Below, one piece after another: positions 12,801 to 24,274 of a DNA stretch of 64,000 nt. Position 1 is the stretch's first letter. The number at the start of each line of letters is the position of its first letter. The translations under genes and the position numbers were made by a program. The notes beneath the pieces were generated by a model that saw nothing but the letters and a program-made list of their open reading frames with translations, ran no database searches and was not told where the DNA came from. Source of the DNA: Verpa conica (lineage: Eukaryota > Ascomycota > Pezizomycetes > Pezizales > Morchellaceae); contig JAUFSD010000024.1 in assembly GCA_033030425.1 (NCBI GenBank), forward strand, positions 496,001 to 560,000, in the 5' to 3' direction.

Positions 12801-14581
12801 ACTCTTAGGCCTCACAAAAATTGGCCCGAGTGGAAATGGCAATATGAATTTCAGAACAGTCCCGAAAGCATTGATTTTGCTTTTTGTAATGACTTGCGGG
12901 TACGTCCAAGCATATTTCCTAGAGAAGAGCTAGAATTTTGACTTAGCAAAGTGAGGGATGGAATGAGATTATGAGTGACTACGAAGTTACTGTCCCTATG
13001 TGTGTCCGGGGAGAAAGCTTCTATGAGAGCGATTGCGGGAGTCAAGGATACGCACGCGCGCTGTTTGTCTCATGGAACATCATCAGCATGTATATCTTTG
13101 TGAGCATGGTATGTCTGGCTTCATCCAACTATAGTTGTTTCTTGGAACTAACACTACTAGTTCATCTCTCTTATTTTCGAGAGTTTCAGCTACGTCTATC
13201 AGCGGTCTGGCGGCTCGTCAGCGGTGTCTAGAACTGAGATTAGGAGGTTCAAAGAAGCATGGCAAAAGTTCGACCCAGAAGGTACGGGGTACGTTTCCAA
13301 GGAAAAATTCCCGAGGTTGTTGGGGGTAAGTAATCTGTAACTATTTTCATAGTAGATCTTACTACTAATAATGCTATTAGATACTTACTGGAATATTCGC
13401 AATGAGAATCTACGAGGAGCCCTTTACTGTCCCAGAAATCTTGAGGGATGTTCGTGTGGGTCAGACGAGCAGAAATAAACGAATGCCCCAAATCGTAGAG
13501 GGAGTCGATCTCGGTGCTCTGAATAGGCGTATTGCAGCAATACCTAAGCAAAAAATACAGAAACAGCGACAAATATATACTTTATTCTATGAGGAGTGTC
13601 TCGTATCGGCCGACAAGGACTATGGTGTTGAGTTTGGCACTGTCTTACTTGTCTTAGCTCATTACAAGATCATCAACGACAATAAAAGCTTGAAGTATGA
13701 TTCTTTACCCGCCTGGGCTGCTGGTACAACCTCTAACTTTTTTTTTAGATTGGAGGAATATCTTCGTCGCCGCTTCCGACTACAGAGGGTAGAAGAACAA
13801 ATTCAACGAAATTGCGTCAGAAACTTCTTCTTGACGTTGTGAGTTTAAATTCCTTCAACCTCTATTTTGACAATATCTAACCGTTATTAGGTACTGGTCC
13901 AAGCGATTTAAGGACAGAAGAAGGTCAAGGATCACAAGAAAACCTCCTGGGGTCAATACCCAAGTTCCTGAAATATTTGTGGACGACGCGAGCTCTCATC
14001 AGACTACTAGTCCACTTGTGCCTCAAATATTGGTAGATGACGGAGATTTCCCTTCTCGTTCAGAAGATAGTTCACCAGCGGCCACATCTAGGGACTTGCC
14101 TTCTACCCCAATCAGACAGGCACCACCACCGCTAGATCTGAGTGGTGGATCTCCAAACTTTAACGATCCTCTTGGTACCTTTGGGTCATCATCTGCCGCA
14201 CAATTCGGTAACTCTGATCCATTTGCATCTGGGTCACCTTTTTCTATGGATGAGTCTCCATCAGTTCTCCGACAAAGGCTAGGAAAAGGAATAGCCCCTG
14301 ATTTCTCACCTTCAGGAAGCCCAACTGGTGGTAGTCCAAATATGAGTCCAAATATGAGTCCAGTTGCAAGTCCACGCTTGGGACCACAAGGGAGTTTGTC
14401 GCGTAGTGGGTCAGGCAATGATGGCTCTTCTCGTTCACGCCAGGGTAGTGAAGTGATATCGCAAAACGTGTTGGAGGTTCTTCAGTCATCTGAATGGGGG
14501 GATCAAATCCGCTCTTACATTGAAAGTCGATCAGGAAACAACTCCCCTACTAACCAGGGAGGTTTCCGTAGTCCTCGTTAG
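6894..14581 (+). CDS. CCH1: voltage-gated calcium channel alpha-1 subunit Cch1
   Basis: Four-domain cation channel of the plasma membrane; with Mid1 it forms the fungal high-affinity Ca2+ influx system. I propose 22 exons, about 2189 aa: join(6894..7960,8014..8166,8216..9102,9156..9202,9260..9336,9381..9556,9610..9854,9911..10211,10283..10542,10591..10766,10801..11750,11808..11890,11947..12235,12290..12495,12556..12614,12675..12760,12809..12899,12952..13108,13161..13325,13381..13694,13749..13838,13891..14581). Each junction keeps the frame. The weakest is the 10th intron (donor GTACCC, acceptor 10800 or 10806). The Ser/Arg-rich N terminus (about 355 aa) is cytosolic. Pore loops read TANTFSD (I), SSENWTG (II), SQEGWTG (III) and CGEGWNE (IV), so the selectivity positions are N/E/E/E. 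A post-IVS6 EF-hand-like segment (AWQKFDPEGTGYVSKEKF) and a Ser/Pro-rich tail follow. Domain IV has few Arg in its S4 region. Confidence 0.95.
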
Positions 14582-15200
14582 GCGAGGGTGGGTCTTAGAA
14601 TAATTGATTAGATGTGTGTACTGTATCATAGTGTAAGATAGGCGTTTGTATGGTGGGCAATAGAGGGAAGCAGGTAGTGACATTCCGGAATGGGGCAATT
14701 AGGTAGACTATTGTAGGGGTCTAGGGAGTTGTTAGACTGAAGTGAGGTATTGATCCTAGACAATTGAATAATAGTTGTGACACCAACAAATTTAATGCGA
14801 GGCATGTGAACGAAGTGGCTGTTTCCTCCTCAACTTGAGACCACTTGATGAGTTCTATGTTTCAGACCCCTGCTGGGTCGGCTCCTTGGCACAAAATTCA
14901 CCTTAGTACAAATTGCATAAAATGGGTTTGCTTGCCTCCAACTTTCCCTCTCCATAAGCTTACCTGCTGGCCAAAAAATCGCGCCTCCTTAGTCCTTCTT
15001 TACAAGCTGGTTTTTGTTCAATTATTTCACGTACTAAATCGAAACGGCTGAGCCTTTCGACTATTCACTCACTCAACGTAAACGAACCTACGACTAGCAA
15101 ATCACCTACTCCCGTACACTAAGCGTAACCAAAAAATCACTCTTGTCTGTCCTGGATTTCAGATAAATCATTCAAACCATCCACCCAAATCAAGCACAAA
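14582..15200. other. CCH1 3' region and leader of the next gene
   Basis: About 620 bp without a coding frame. The last 130 bp before the ATG at 15201 are pyrimidine- and AC-rich (for example TCACTCACTCAAC), as expected for a fungal leader. I see no repeat or RNA gene. Confidence 0.55.
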
Positions 15201-15545
15201 ATGCGCATCCCATCCCTTAGCTCTCTTTCGCCAAAGGCCGTCAGGAACCGGCTTGGAAACCGCCGTCGCACGTCCTCTACATCATCTGAGTCATCATCCT
15301 CAGGATATTCTATTACCCACCCTAATCACAACATAATGCAAGACTTGGCACTTAGCAATGCAGCCCCCCATACTATCCAGCGCCGGCCTTCGGGGTTGAG
15401 CCTTTATGGACTATACCCCGTCAGCAGCCACTCTTCTGACAGTGAGGTATATCAAGATGGGTTGAACGTTCTAGAACCGAGACCGAAGGTCGCATATTGT
15501 GTAGGATTGTTTGAGTTAATTGAGGAACAAAGATTTGGACTATAA
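15201..15545 (+). CDS. small Ser-rich protein of unknown function, 114 aa, single exon
   Basis: An uninterrupted frame starts MRIPSLSSLSPKAVRNRLG and is followed by Arg/Ser-rich sequence (RRRTSSTSSESSSSGYSI). It ends with a short more ordered block, LEPRPKVAYCVGLFELIEEQ, then RFGL. The layout of a basic Ser-rich N terminus and a terminal (E/P)PRP..Y block recalls short uncharacterised proteins found across Pezizomycotina, but I cannot name a family. A real gene is supported by the clean ATG after an AC-rich leader, unbroken length, and conserved-looking termini. There is no signal peptide or membrane segment. Function unknown. Confidence 0.65.
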   Translation: MRIPSLSSLSPKAVRNRLGNRRRTSSTSSESSSSGYSITHPNHNIMQDLALSNAAPHTIQRRPSGLSLYGLYPVSSHSSDSEVYQDGLNVLEPRPKVAYCVGLFELIEEQRFGL

Positions 15546-16489
15546 ATGCACGCGTCTTATGTGCAATATGTAATATATAGATAGAGTATAGAGTATCAGC
15601 TGTAGGTTATAGTGACGAGGTGGCGATGTTAGGAGCCAGCAACCGTATATAGGAATTCTTGGTGCTATGATGCTATAGTATATTATTGTTTCTGTAACGC
15701 GCGTTTTTCTACGTCTAGCTACTCGTAATCCACTGACGTTTGTAGAATAGACCGCTATTACATGCCATAAAATAGCAGTCGATTCTACAAAAATCAGCGG
15801 TTTACGAGTATAGGAGGCTGTTCCTATTGGAAATCTAGTGCGCGTATCCATTGCTGCCCCTATTGTGTGGGGCTGTTTACTAAATGCGACTTAGGTCTGA
15901 AAAAGTTAACCCGCTAATCATACACCATTTGGAGCACTTTTTGACAGTTTACGGAATAGGCTCAGAAGATGTGTCTCTGAAGATTGAAACCAGCTCCCTG
16001 AAAAGCCCCGTTATCATCCTATAGAATAGTGATCCTTGGGTCTGGAGTTAAAGGTGTGCTGCTTTTGTGTAACACTAGTGGGAGTAGGACTAGGGAGTTT
16101 TTGACTTTACCCTAAATACGGGTCACTTTTTTCTTCTGTAATTATAGTGAATTGAGCGTAGGTTATGACATATAGGAATGAACCCTACCACTCAAAAGGG
16201 CTAGTATTGACTATTTATGGGCGGAAGAGTAGCTAGAAGTGTCTATGTATATGGAGCTATATGACCGAGTTAATTATTGTGGCTGATCCCGTGTCTCCAC
16301 ACGCTCTAATAATAATTTACACCACTACTCTCAGAATAGACTAATTAGGACCGTATTGAGATATATATATTATAGTTATCATACAATACCATCTATCACT
16401 ACATGCCTACTAATTAAAATACTGGCAAACCTAAAAGCTATGTATAGGAGAGCTACATGCAGGGCAACCAAGAAGTTAGAAGAAAACAA
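15546..16489. other. intergenic region with a short hairpin element
   Basis: AT-rich spacer between two genes that run towards each other. It contains the foldback element at 15720-15810 described separately; otherwise nothing recognisable. Confidence 0.55.
15720..15810. repeat. 91-bp foldback (MITE-like) element, copy 1
   Basis: The arms are imperfect inverted repeats from TACTCGTAATCC at the left to TTTACGAGTA at the right, spanning nearly the whole length with a small loop near ATGCCAT. The terminal TA on each side could be a target duplication. A second foldback with the same TACTCG ends lies at 61911-62012. No coding capacity. Assignment as a MITE is inferred. Confidence 0.6.
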
Positions 16490-18272
16490 TCAATGATTCC
16501 ATATGTATCCACGACAACTCCTCGCACCACACTTACACGCCCATTTTGCCTCAACCCTAGGTTTTGGTAGCCCATCAGTAGCAACCTCCTCATCAACATC
16601 ATCAGAGTAGGAGAAAGTCAACTCTTCAAAAGCTTTGATCTTTCTAATTGTAAACAAGGCAAGGTTATAGACCCTACGGTCCGTACGATCAGTCAACACA
16701 GCGAAGGTTTGGAGGTTTGGTTCGCAAGAATGATTGATGAACCTAGCCACGCTACCACAGTTCTCTCCATCAATAGTAAAAATTTCAAGGTTCTCATATT
16801 CTGGGAGCTCAGAGAATTTGTCGAGATCAAAGAGGTAAGAAGAACCCTTCGCGTCCCCTAATTCGGCACGTAAGGTAGCTTCATCCGCCCCAATGACTTC
16901 ACCGAGATACAATTCGACAAATGTACCTGCTTCTAGAGTCTTGGGGCAACGCAAACCTTTGACTAAAAGTCAACACTAAAGAAACTTCATAAACATAAGC
17001 GAATGATACATACCCCATCCTTTGTAGCTTGTCCGAAAGATCTCTAATGGAATCTGCCTTCCTCTCTGCACTACACGATTTCCACATTCATTGCTACAAG
17101 CGCATGCACGATTGCATTCCACAATGCAGAACTCATTTGACCGACCAGTCTTGACGCGATCATTTTTATATGCAAAATGTTGTGGTTTAGCGTCCTCAGC
17201 ACAGGCACATACTTTTGGGTCGATACAGCCGGAGGATGGACATTCGCAACCGCAATTGAATCCTATATCGAAATCTGGAATTCCATTCGCGAGGCGCAGG
17301 CTTCCAAGTAGCTCAAAACCAAGTGGAGGCGAGCGTTCACCATCACCAGTAGTGTTGACCAGAGTAATTGGAGGGCCGCTTAGTTGGTCAAGTTTTGCTT
17401 GAAAAAGAGCAGTCTCAGGGTGATCAGGTGTAGCATTGATAGGAGGGAAATCATATCTGGAGGACTATTATAATCTTAGAGTTAGTGTCATTAACTAGAC
17501 CTACTAAGCTTAGCCCTTCCAGGGCTACAAATATATAAGTTAGAGATACAAGGACTATGAGGGGACTCTGCTAACTGTTTGCCTTGCCTCGATCTCCACA
17601 GGAGTACCAGCGGTCACTGCGCCGGAGGTCAATTCCTCGATAGAATCTCGATTTTGTGTGTGATCATCCATCTTAAGCTTCTTAGGAGCTTTCTGCCCCT
17701 TTGGAGAAGATGAAGACCGCTTTTTCTGCTTTTTCTCGTTCTCTTGTCTTATTAAAACTCTTAGCAAATCCGTGATACCATAGAGGTACCAACTATACAC
17801 ACCTATTTTTCCTATACCAAGCTCTGAGTGCAATATCACACCCACTGAGATTAACTCTAGGCTCCCAAGTAGTTCCTGAGTAACCCTTCCATTCGATTTC
17901 ATAAAACTACAAGACGTTTAGACACTTCTTTTGCAATAACCTTCGGGCCACCTAAATTGTTCTTCTAGGCAAAACCTAGACTGTATATACGAGGAGGGTA
18001 AGGAAAAGTAGATAATAGAGGCCGAAAAGACAAATTCTGCCATATAAGCGATCGAACATACCTCTCCGTCATTCTCAGTTATCTGGGAAACGATTCTGAC
18101 AACCTAAGTTAGGGCATTAGCTTAGTTTTCATCAATGACGCATGTTTTTTTATAGCTTACACACCTCAAATTCCAGACCCTCGGTTTTAGTAGTGGGTCC
18201 CCGCCTCATAGAAACAGCATTTAGACTGGCAGAAGACAATTTTCTTAAACCTTTTCCTTTACTCCCAGCCAT
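16490..18272 (-). CDS. clr4: histone H3 lysine-9 methyltransferase, chromodomain + pre-SET + SET + post-SET (Clr4/Su(var)3-9 class)
   Basis: Proposed complement(join(16490..16956,17014..17464,17576..17747,17803..17906,18062..18103,18165..18272)), 447 aa. The N-terminal chromodomain (about residues 36-84) has FEVVRIVSQITEND, EIEWKGYSGTTWEPR and IALRAWYRK. A basic linker follows (KKQKKRSSSSPK). The pre-SET zinc cluster has NCGCECPSSGC, CACAED and ECNRACACSNECGNRV. The SET core has GWG, ARFINHSCEPNLQ and LTFSYSD; the post-SET has CKCGARSC. All catalytic and zinc-binding signatures look intact, so an active H3K9 methyltransferase for heterochromatin is expected. Neurospora DIM-5 lacks a chromodomain; this protein resembles Clr4/SUV39 in keeping one. 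The exon 4 borders (17576, 17747) are the least certain because they sit in a low-complexity linker. Nuclear location is inferred. Confidence 0.92.
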
Positions 18273-21221
18273 GGTGTTTACTATGGTTACTAACAATGTT
18301 AATATTGGTTCTGTGAATGGGAGCAAGATTGTTTGAAAAAAGAAGAGAGTATAAATAAATATTGATATCAGACATTCCAGCTAGGAAAATAGTAATTCAT
18401 TAAAAGAGAGATTGTAATGGAGTCTTGGAATTGAAAAAGATAATAGAAAAGAGGTAGGACTTAGAGTAGAGAAATACTTATAATATTACTTTTGTAGAAG
18501 AAGTTTATTAGAATGTAAATAAGAAAAGTACTACACTTATAAATATCAGTGATTTTGATGGTAATATTGATGTTTTGTATTGATGCTTAGTGTTGATGTT
18601 GATGTTGATGCTGATGTTGATGTTAATGTTGATGTTGTGCAGGAGAAAGAAAACACAGTGGCAAAACTAAGTTAATATAGAGTGTGACTAGTGGGCTTGG
18701 CGCTATAAAATACACTAGCCTAAAACAGCTATATTTAAGACTTGTATTTTTATTTTCTAAATTTGTATAAACTACGATGAATTCATTAATTAAAATAATT
18801 TCTGTTTTTTTGTATTAATAAATTTTAAAATAAATTATAGAAAACAATATCTAATAGTAAATATACAGACTTATATATTTTCAAATATAAAGTTTTTAAT
18901 ACTGGCTACATTAATATACATGTATGTAGGTTATTATATATATACTAATACTAAATAAAATATCAATAAAATAGTTTTATTGTAAAAGAACTTTGTTTTT
19001 ATTATATAATAAATTCTATATAACTATAAATATATGCTAGTAAATCTATGGTTTACTTGACCTTTCTAATTAATTATTTATTCTTTACTCATAGAATAAT
19101 ACAAGCGGTTCTATATTACTATTAGGTATAGCCAAATAGATTTTCTCAATATAAGATTTAATAGGACCTAAAGTAAAGCTAACTAGTGTATAGCCTAACT
19201 AAAAAAAGTAAATGAATTAATTATAGATATATAGAGCCATATAGCCTAATTAATTTGTTAATTATTTTTCAAAAATATGCTATCCCCTCTGAAATCCAGA
19301 TGAATTAGTGAGTTTTTGTAGGTGTACGCTACGGTTGCGGATTACAAAGTTAACTTCCTCTTTTACAATTAGTTATAAAAGCTGCTTTTAGCTTAACTAG
19401 TGGAATGATATCGTGGTAAATTTAACCTAGGGACATTATTCGGGGATAAAGTAATAGTGATAGAATTTAGAGACCCTCATAGCCTTGGGTCCACTGTTAC
19501 GTGTTTGAATCATTCAAAGGCGTCGGACGGTCTCTACATTTACCTATAGCCGTTATAACAATAATCTTCGGCCAGTATTGAGGGGATACGGGCGTTGTTT
19601 TATTCCCAGTGGCGAAACGTACTCAGAGTTCCTATTTACAGTCACCTTGAACTATGTTCTAATTATATATGAAGTCTCTGATAATCTTTGAAATAAATGC
19701 TTAAGCCCCAGTATTATTTTTCTTTAACTTTGATCTGCCAGCCATGATATCATCACGGGTGTTTTAGGGTCATGTAAGTACTTCAGTGTTCTCTATGGGC
19801 GTAATAGTGGACGGATTGGGGTCTGGCGCATGAACGCAACTCCTAGATGCCGCATATAAAATAATCTACTTTACCATTTACCTCATGAAAATGACTACGG
19901 GTATTAAGCTTATAATAATTTTTTCTAGGGTTGGCGCTTTTTGGGCCTAGTTGTCCTTTTAAGCGTAATTACTACCTAGGTAGGTAGTATAGTCTATCCG
20001 CCCCGCCAGTAACGAAACTCGAGAAATAATTGTCTTCCTCCGCATAACATCATACATCGCGTGCAAAGCAGCATGGTTCGACCGCTTGGAGTTTCTATAA
20101 TGCTCCCAGCCCAAGGTAGTAATGTCCATAGCTTCCGTTTAGGTATTTTGAGAGCTTGTTGTTAGCGGAACTGGGGATACTAACTAGAAATCTTACAGAG
20201 ACCACCAATACCGAGCTCCACTCCACGTATTTATGATTAATTCATTCATTCATTCACTCAAGATCAAACCCCCCAATCACATTCGTTGTCGGCTACTACA
20301 AAACTTAACATCCTCCTCAAGTGTGATAGTGATTATAATATAGAGCTTCTAGAACCGCTTATCTAGGCGCTTTCCACAGTCTACGGCTGGCCTCTTTCCA
20401 AAGAAGCTTATGGTAGATTTAATTTGGTTGCCCTATGTAATAGCCCTAATACGGATAGCTAGGTATTTAGAGAATGAGGAATTAGAAAGGGGCAGTTCGC
20501 TGTATGGAAGACCCCTAGAGAAGTTGAGTTATGTAAGTCTTTCCCGTTACGATTCACATACACTAGTATATACCCTTGCCTAACTAGGTAGTAGATGATG
20601 TTACGTTTATAGAAATTCTACAATAGTAATAGCATTAATAAGTTGGTTGGTCCGAATGAGTTACTCTATTATGGAAGGGAACGTTTTTACTATACTCCGA
20701 TGAAAGCGTAAGTGATTACAACGCAAATACTAATAAAGATGTCACTAATCGTAATCACACTAGGGCACCGTTTTGGAGCTGATGTAGTAGATCTCACAAT
20801 AAGGTCACAAGGCTCATAAAATCTTACCAACACCCGGCAAATTAGATAATAAAATGCCCCGCCTACCCGTTCTTACCATAATATCTAGGTTAGAGAGTTT
20901 TTAGGCAATTGCTTAATAAGAACGATTTAGGTGCGCTTCCTAAAATGCAGTTTCAATTTGGCAACTATAATCCGACCTCTAATTAGGAACTGGGTCATTA
21001 AATAATAAAGATTTCTATTAGTTTATTTTAGAATATAAATGATTGGACTTGTGGGTTTCTTGAAGATAGCATCCCTATGCACAGTACCCCCATGACACTC
21101 TATCTACTTCATAAATCTACGTGATAAGGCATTTCTATATGAATAATTACACCTAGCATCCACTCAAAGAAAAGAAAAGGGAAGGATTATAGGATGCAAC
21201 ATATGCCTAGGAGAAGGATGG
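18273..21221. other. AT-rich gene-free region
   Basis: Nearly 3 kb with very high A+T around 18.7-19.3 kb and stop codons in every frame. It holds the promoter of the methyltransferase gene (right of 18272) and a GATGTT microsatellite. I recognise no eroded gene or transposon. It could be an old repeat degraded by C-to-T mutation, but without relatives to compare this cannot be shown. Confidence 0.6.
18586..18637. repeat. GATGTT hexanucleotide microsatellite
   Basis: About eight tandem or near-tandem copies of GATGTT with single-base variants (GATGCT, AATGTT). It lies about 320 bp upstream of the start codon of the methyltransferase gene. Confidence 0.8.
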
Positions 21222-22945
21222 CTAAACACCTGGAGCTTCATACCCTGACCCTTTTGCTAACACTGTTCCTAGTCCTTGGTGTACTTCTGCTTGTAATGGC
21301 GCAAATTCTATACGTTCCCCGTCAATACTGATATACTCCTGTGCTACACCCTCCCGCTTGTGAGGCACAATTCGATATGCAAGAACCTTTTTGTAATCGA
21401 CAGGCTCTAGGTTGAAATGATTCCCGGTTTCGACGGCAAGGAGTACTTTAGTGGCTGTAAGACGAGGGAGCGTACCCTGGATGGTTATAAGGTCAAGAAG
21501 CCCGTCACGAGGGCAGGATGCAGGGAAAAAGTTTGCTCCAGCAGACATCCATGCCATCTGCGAGAGGTATGTAAGTAGAGGTGAGAGACCGGAACCAGGG
21601 GTGATAACTTACGTTTCCAGCATAAAAAATTCCCATCTCTGCATGATGAACAACTTCCCAGTCCTCCTGTAAAGGGTCGTTAACAGTCCCATATTTCAGA
21701 CTTGGGAGTTTTGTCTCGCTAGTGTCTCCCTGCTCTAACATGTCCTTGTCACCACCGCCAGCGCGATAATGCTCTCGGATGGATTCCTTATCATCAATCG
21801 CGACCTTGATGGCTATATCGCATGGGTAAATTGTTTGTTTGGATATACGTTGAAGTAGGCCAACCGTGAATCGCGCGTCGCCCATCCAGCGGAGATGTTC
21901 GGTTCCAAGATCAACTTCGGCGATCATTCCAACAGATTGCGAGAGGAAAGAAATGATACGGCGGGGGCCTTGAGTTATCGAGAGCAGATCAATATTTTTC
22001 CGTTTACCTTTGATAATCGCAACAGTCGCCAAACTTGCACTACCAGTTCCCGTAAGGTTCCAGCACATTGCATTCCCAGAGCCTCCGGGCAATTGGCAAA
22101 CAGCAACTTTCCTCAGGGCTTGAGCTGCGTCAGCCCGTTTAGAGAAGCCATTAAATACTTCATGCGGGACGCCATCACCAGAACAGCAAATGATGCCATC
22201 AAATGCGTCTATATCTAATTTTTCGGCAATCTCTACCGCATGCTGGGTATGTGTTGTCTGCTCTATATCGAGTTTACATCGGGCAGCCTCAAGCAAAGCC
22301 TTAGCATGCTTATTAAAGATATTGACAGCCTGCCCCGAGCCACCAAAGGGGTTGATAATGACCTTGAAGCGTTTTGATGGAAGTGAACCTAGAACCTATC
22401 AGAAAAAGGGAGAGTTATTGTGGATAGCAAACCAAACCTTCGTATGCACGATGTAATAGATGTAGTACCCACTTCTCAACAGATTTGAGGGTGGAAGATT
22501 CAAATGGGTAGGTTAAGCTGGCGGACTGGACAGAAGATTTGGAGACTTCCTTGGCGAAATTAAGTGTAATTGCTGTAGCACCAACATCGGCCCAGAGGAC
22601 ATCGTACAGAGAGATGGTGTAATTACGACTTTTACCTAATAGGTATCAGCAAGAGAATCCGGTGTAGGTTTCAGTTAATAAACCTCTCGATAAAGCAGCA
22701 CAGCAGGAGCGGGAGGAGGCTCCGACATTATCATCTAGACAACCGGTTGAAGATGTTAGCTTACATCGGATACCTAACAGGAGAGTAACGAGCGCACCAA
22801 GAATGATTAGAGTATCCTCTGCGATAGTTAGCGAAAGATATTTCCCAAGGGATAAAGTCTTGCCGAGAGGAAACTCTGAGTCCGGAACAATGCTGCTATT
22901 GGGTGATTCAGATCTTGGAGCGGTCATGAGGGGACTAGATGACAT
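21222..22945 (-). CDS. LCB4: sphingoid long-chain base kinase (sphingosine kinase, DAG-kinase catalytic fold)
   Basis: Proposed complement(join(21222..21557,21613..22388,22438..22635,22765..22945)), 496 aa. It phosphorylates dihydrosphingosine or phytosphingosine at C1 using ATP. The N-terminal part (SLGKYLSLTIAEDTLIIL, ISLYDVLWADVG) is the usual fungal leader of this family. The catalytic domain starts in exon 3 with VIINPFGGSGQA, followed by CCSGDGVPHEVFNG and the nucleotide-site motif QLPGGSGNAM. The C-terminal half has SVGMIAEVDLGTEHLRWMG and MSAGANFFPASCPRDGLLD, with SIDGERIEFAP near the end. Every motif expected of the family is present and the introns (129, 49 and 55 nt) close in phase. 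It may be peripherally membrane-bound as in yeast Lcb4; this is not visible in the sequence. Confidence 0.93.
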
Positions 22946-23426
22946 TGTTTAACAGTTGCAAAAGTATCTGCAGTAGGAGAGACGCAGGAGGAGCTCTCAT
23001 GGGAGTTGACGTGTTGGCCTGGTAAGGGGCTAGAGCCGAAGTACTCGATCTTAAGTTGATGCCCCTTGCAGCTTGAAGCTCTCACCCGATAAGTTCCACA
23101 CTTAAGTCGCGGCTTTGGACGGCCTTGGCTCAGGGCGCAGTCTCCTGACGCCTCGTAACGCCACACGAGGTTTTTGTACAGTGAGCTGCGGCCGGACGGC
23201 GGACCAGGGGTAGGCTTGGCGTAGAACTATCGATGGGGTACCGGACTAACGTATATGACGGTGTAACCGCCCGTGACCGTGATTCCATTCAGCCTCGGCG
23301 CCAAGATTTCGAGGCCCTCCCTACAGTAAAAAGAGGGTGAGCAGGGTTACAGAAGAGTAAACCACTTCCAACACGCATGAAAATATGGAACACTACAAAA
23401 ACAGCAAAGACAATTCTCTAGGACAG
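22946..23426. other. promoter side of the kinase gene, boundary to the transposon block
   Basis: About 480 bp with no gene. The first half should carry the promoter and leader of the kinase gene. The first recognisable transposon sequence begins at 23427. Confidence 0.5.
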
Positions 23427-23548
23427 TGTAAAACTGGCCTATACAATTGTCCAAGCTACTTCTCGCTAAGTTCAGAGTTCAGTTCGAAGGTATAAGATAC
23501 CAACTACCAAGGTCTTTTCAGTCAACAATAGTAGTTGTTCCTTTAAAT
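23427..23548 (+). repeat. family C repeat, 5' fragment (copy C5)
   Basis: Begins TGTAAAACTGGCCTATACAA, identical to the ends of the copies at 37276 and 49484. It stops after about 120 bp, where the LTR of the chromovirus starts. It marks the left edge of the 30-kb transposon block. Confidence 0.8.
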
Positions 23549-24224
23549 CTGTAGCGGCGGTGCTGGGGGAGGGTACCTAGGTGACGGGGTATGGGCTTTG
23601 GTGGTGTTTTCAACGGAGTAAGGAAACGACGGCAAGAACTTGGATGGCGACAATGATTCTTCGGTGAAATCCTTGGATGTAAAGGATCCAAGGAAGTAAT
23701 GGAATTCTTAGTAAAAAACTTAGGAAACAAGAGATTGCGTAATGAAAGAAAGTCCTCCACGAAGCGGGGTGAAGCCCCGCTTATATACCAAAACCCCGAC
23801 CCTCCAAGCCTTATTCATCTGCCTGCGTTACTTAACGTCGCTTCAATAATTACAAATCCCCTTGGATATGCCATATCCTTCCCCTAAGTCACTTTCCTGT
23901 ACTAACCCAATACTAAAGATACAAGTGCCTTTCCGGGGCCTTTCGGACGTCCTATTCCTATTCCGTTTTCTCCGACATATGCGCGAACCCTAAAAAAGCT
24001 TAACCCCCAAAATCCAGCATCCCATGATCGTCCCGTGTGATGGCGTGGGCCTAAAGATCCCCTTTTGGGACTCCTTTGTAAACAGGCTGTGTTACTGCGC
24101 ACGCAATCGACTCGATCTCCTCGTGGGGGCAGTATTGAAGGTCACCCGCTTCCGTAGGCACCGGTTCAGTTTGGAACTAACCGCTCTATATGTTTCCCCG
24201 GTATCTCCGAGACTGCCCGCAACA
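23549..24224 (-). mobile_element. LTR of the first chromovirus (family E, copy 1)
   Basis: On the minus strand it begins TGTTGCGGGCAGTC right after a polypurine stretch (24225-24242, GAGGAGGGGCCTCC on the minus strand) and lies just downstream of the pol stop, so it is the 3' LTR. It is about 75-80% alike by eye to 48220-48896 and 49177-49483. The distal end (near 23549) is not sharply defined. Confidence 0.7.
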
Positions 24225-24274
24225 GGAGGCCCCTCCTCAAGGTTCTACTTCCCAGGAGAACTAGTGGCACTCTG

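Noticed and set aside
18586..18640. CRISPR-like or regulatory repeat array
   Set aside because: It is a plain hexanucleotide microsatellite without spacers, and the organism is a eukaryote.
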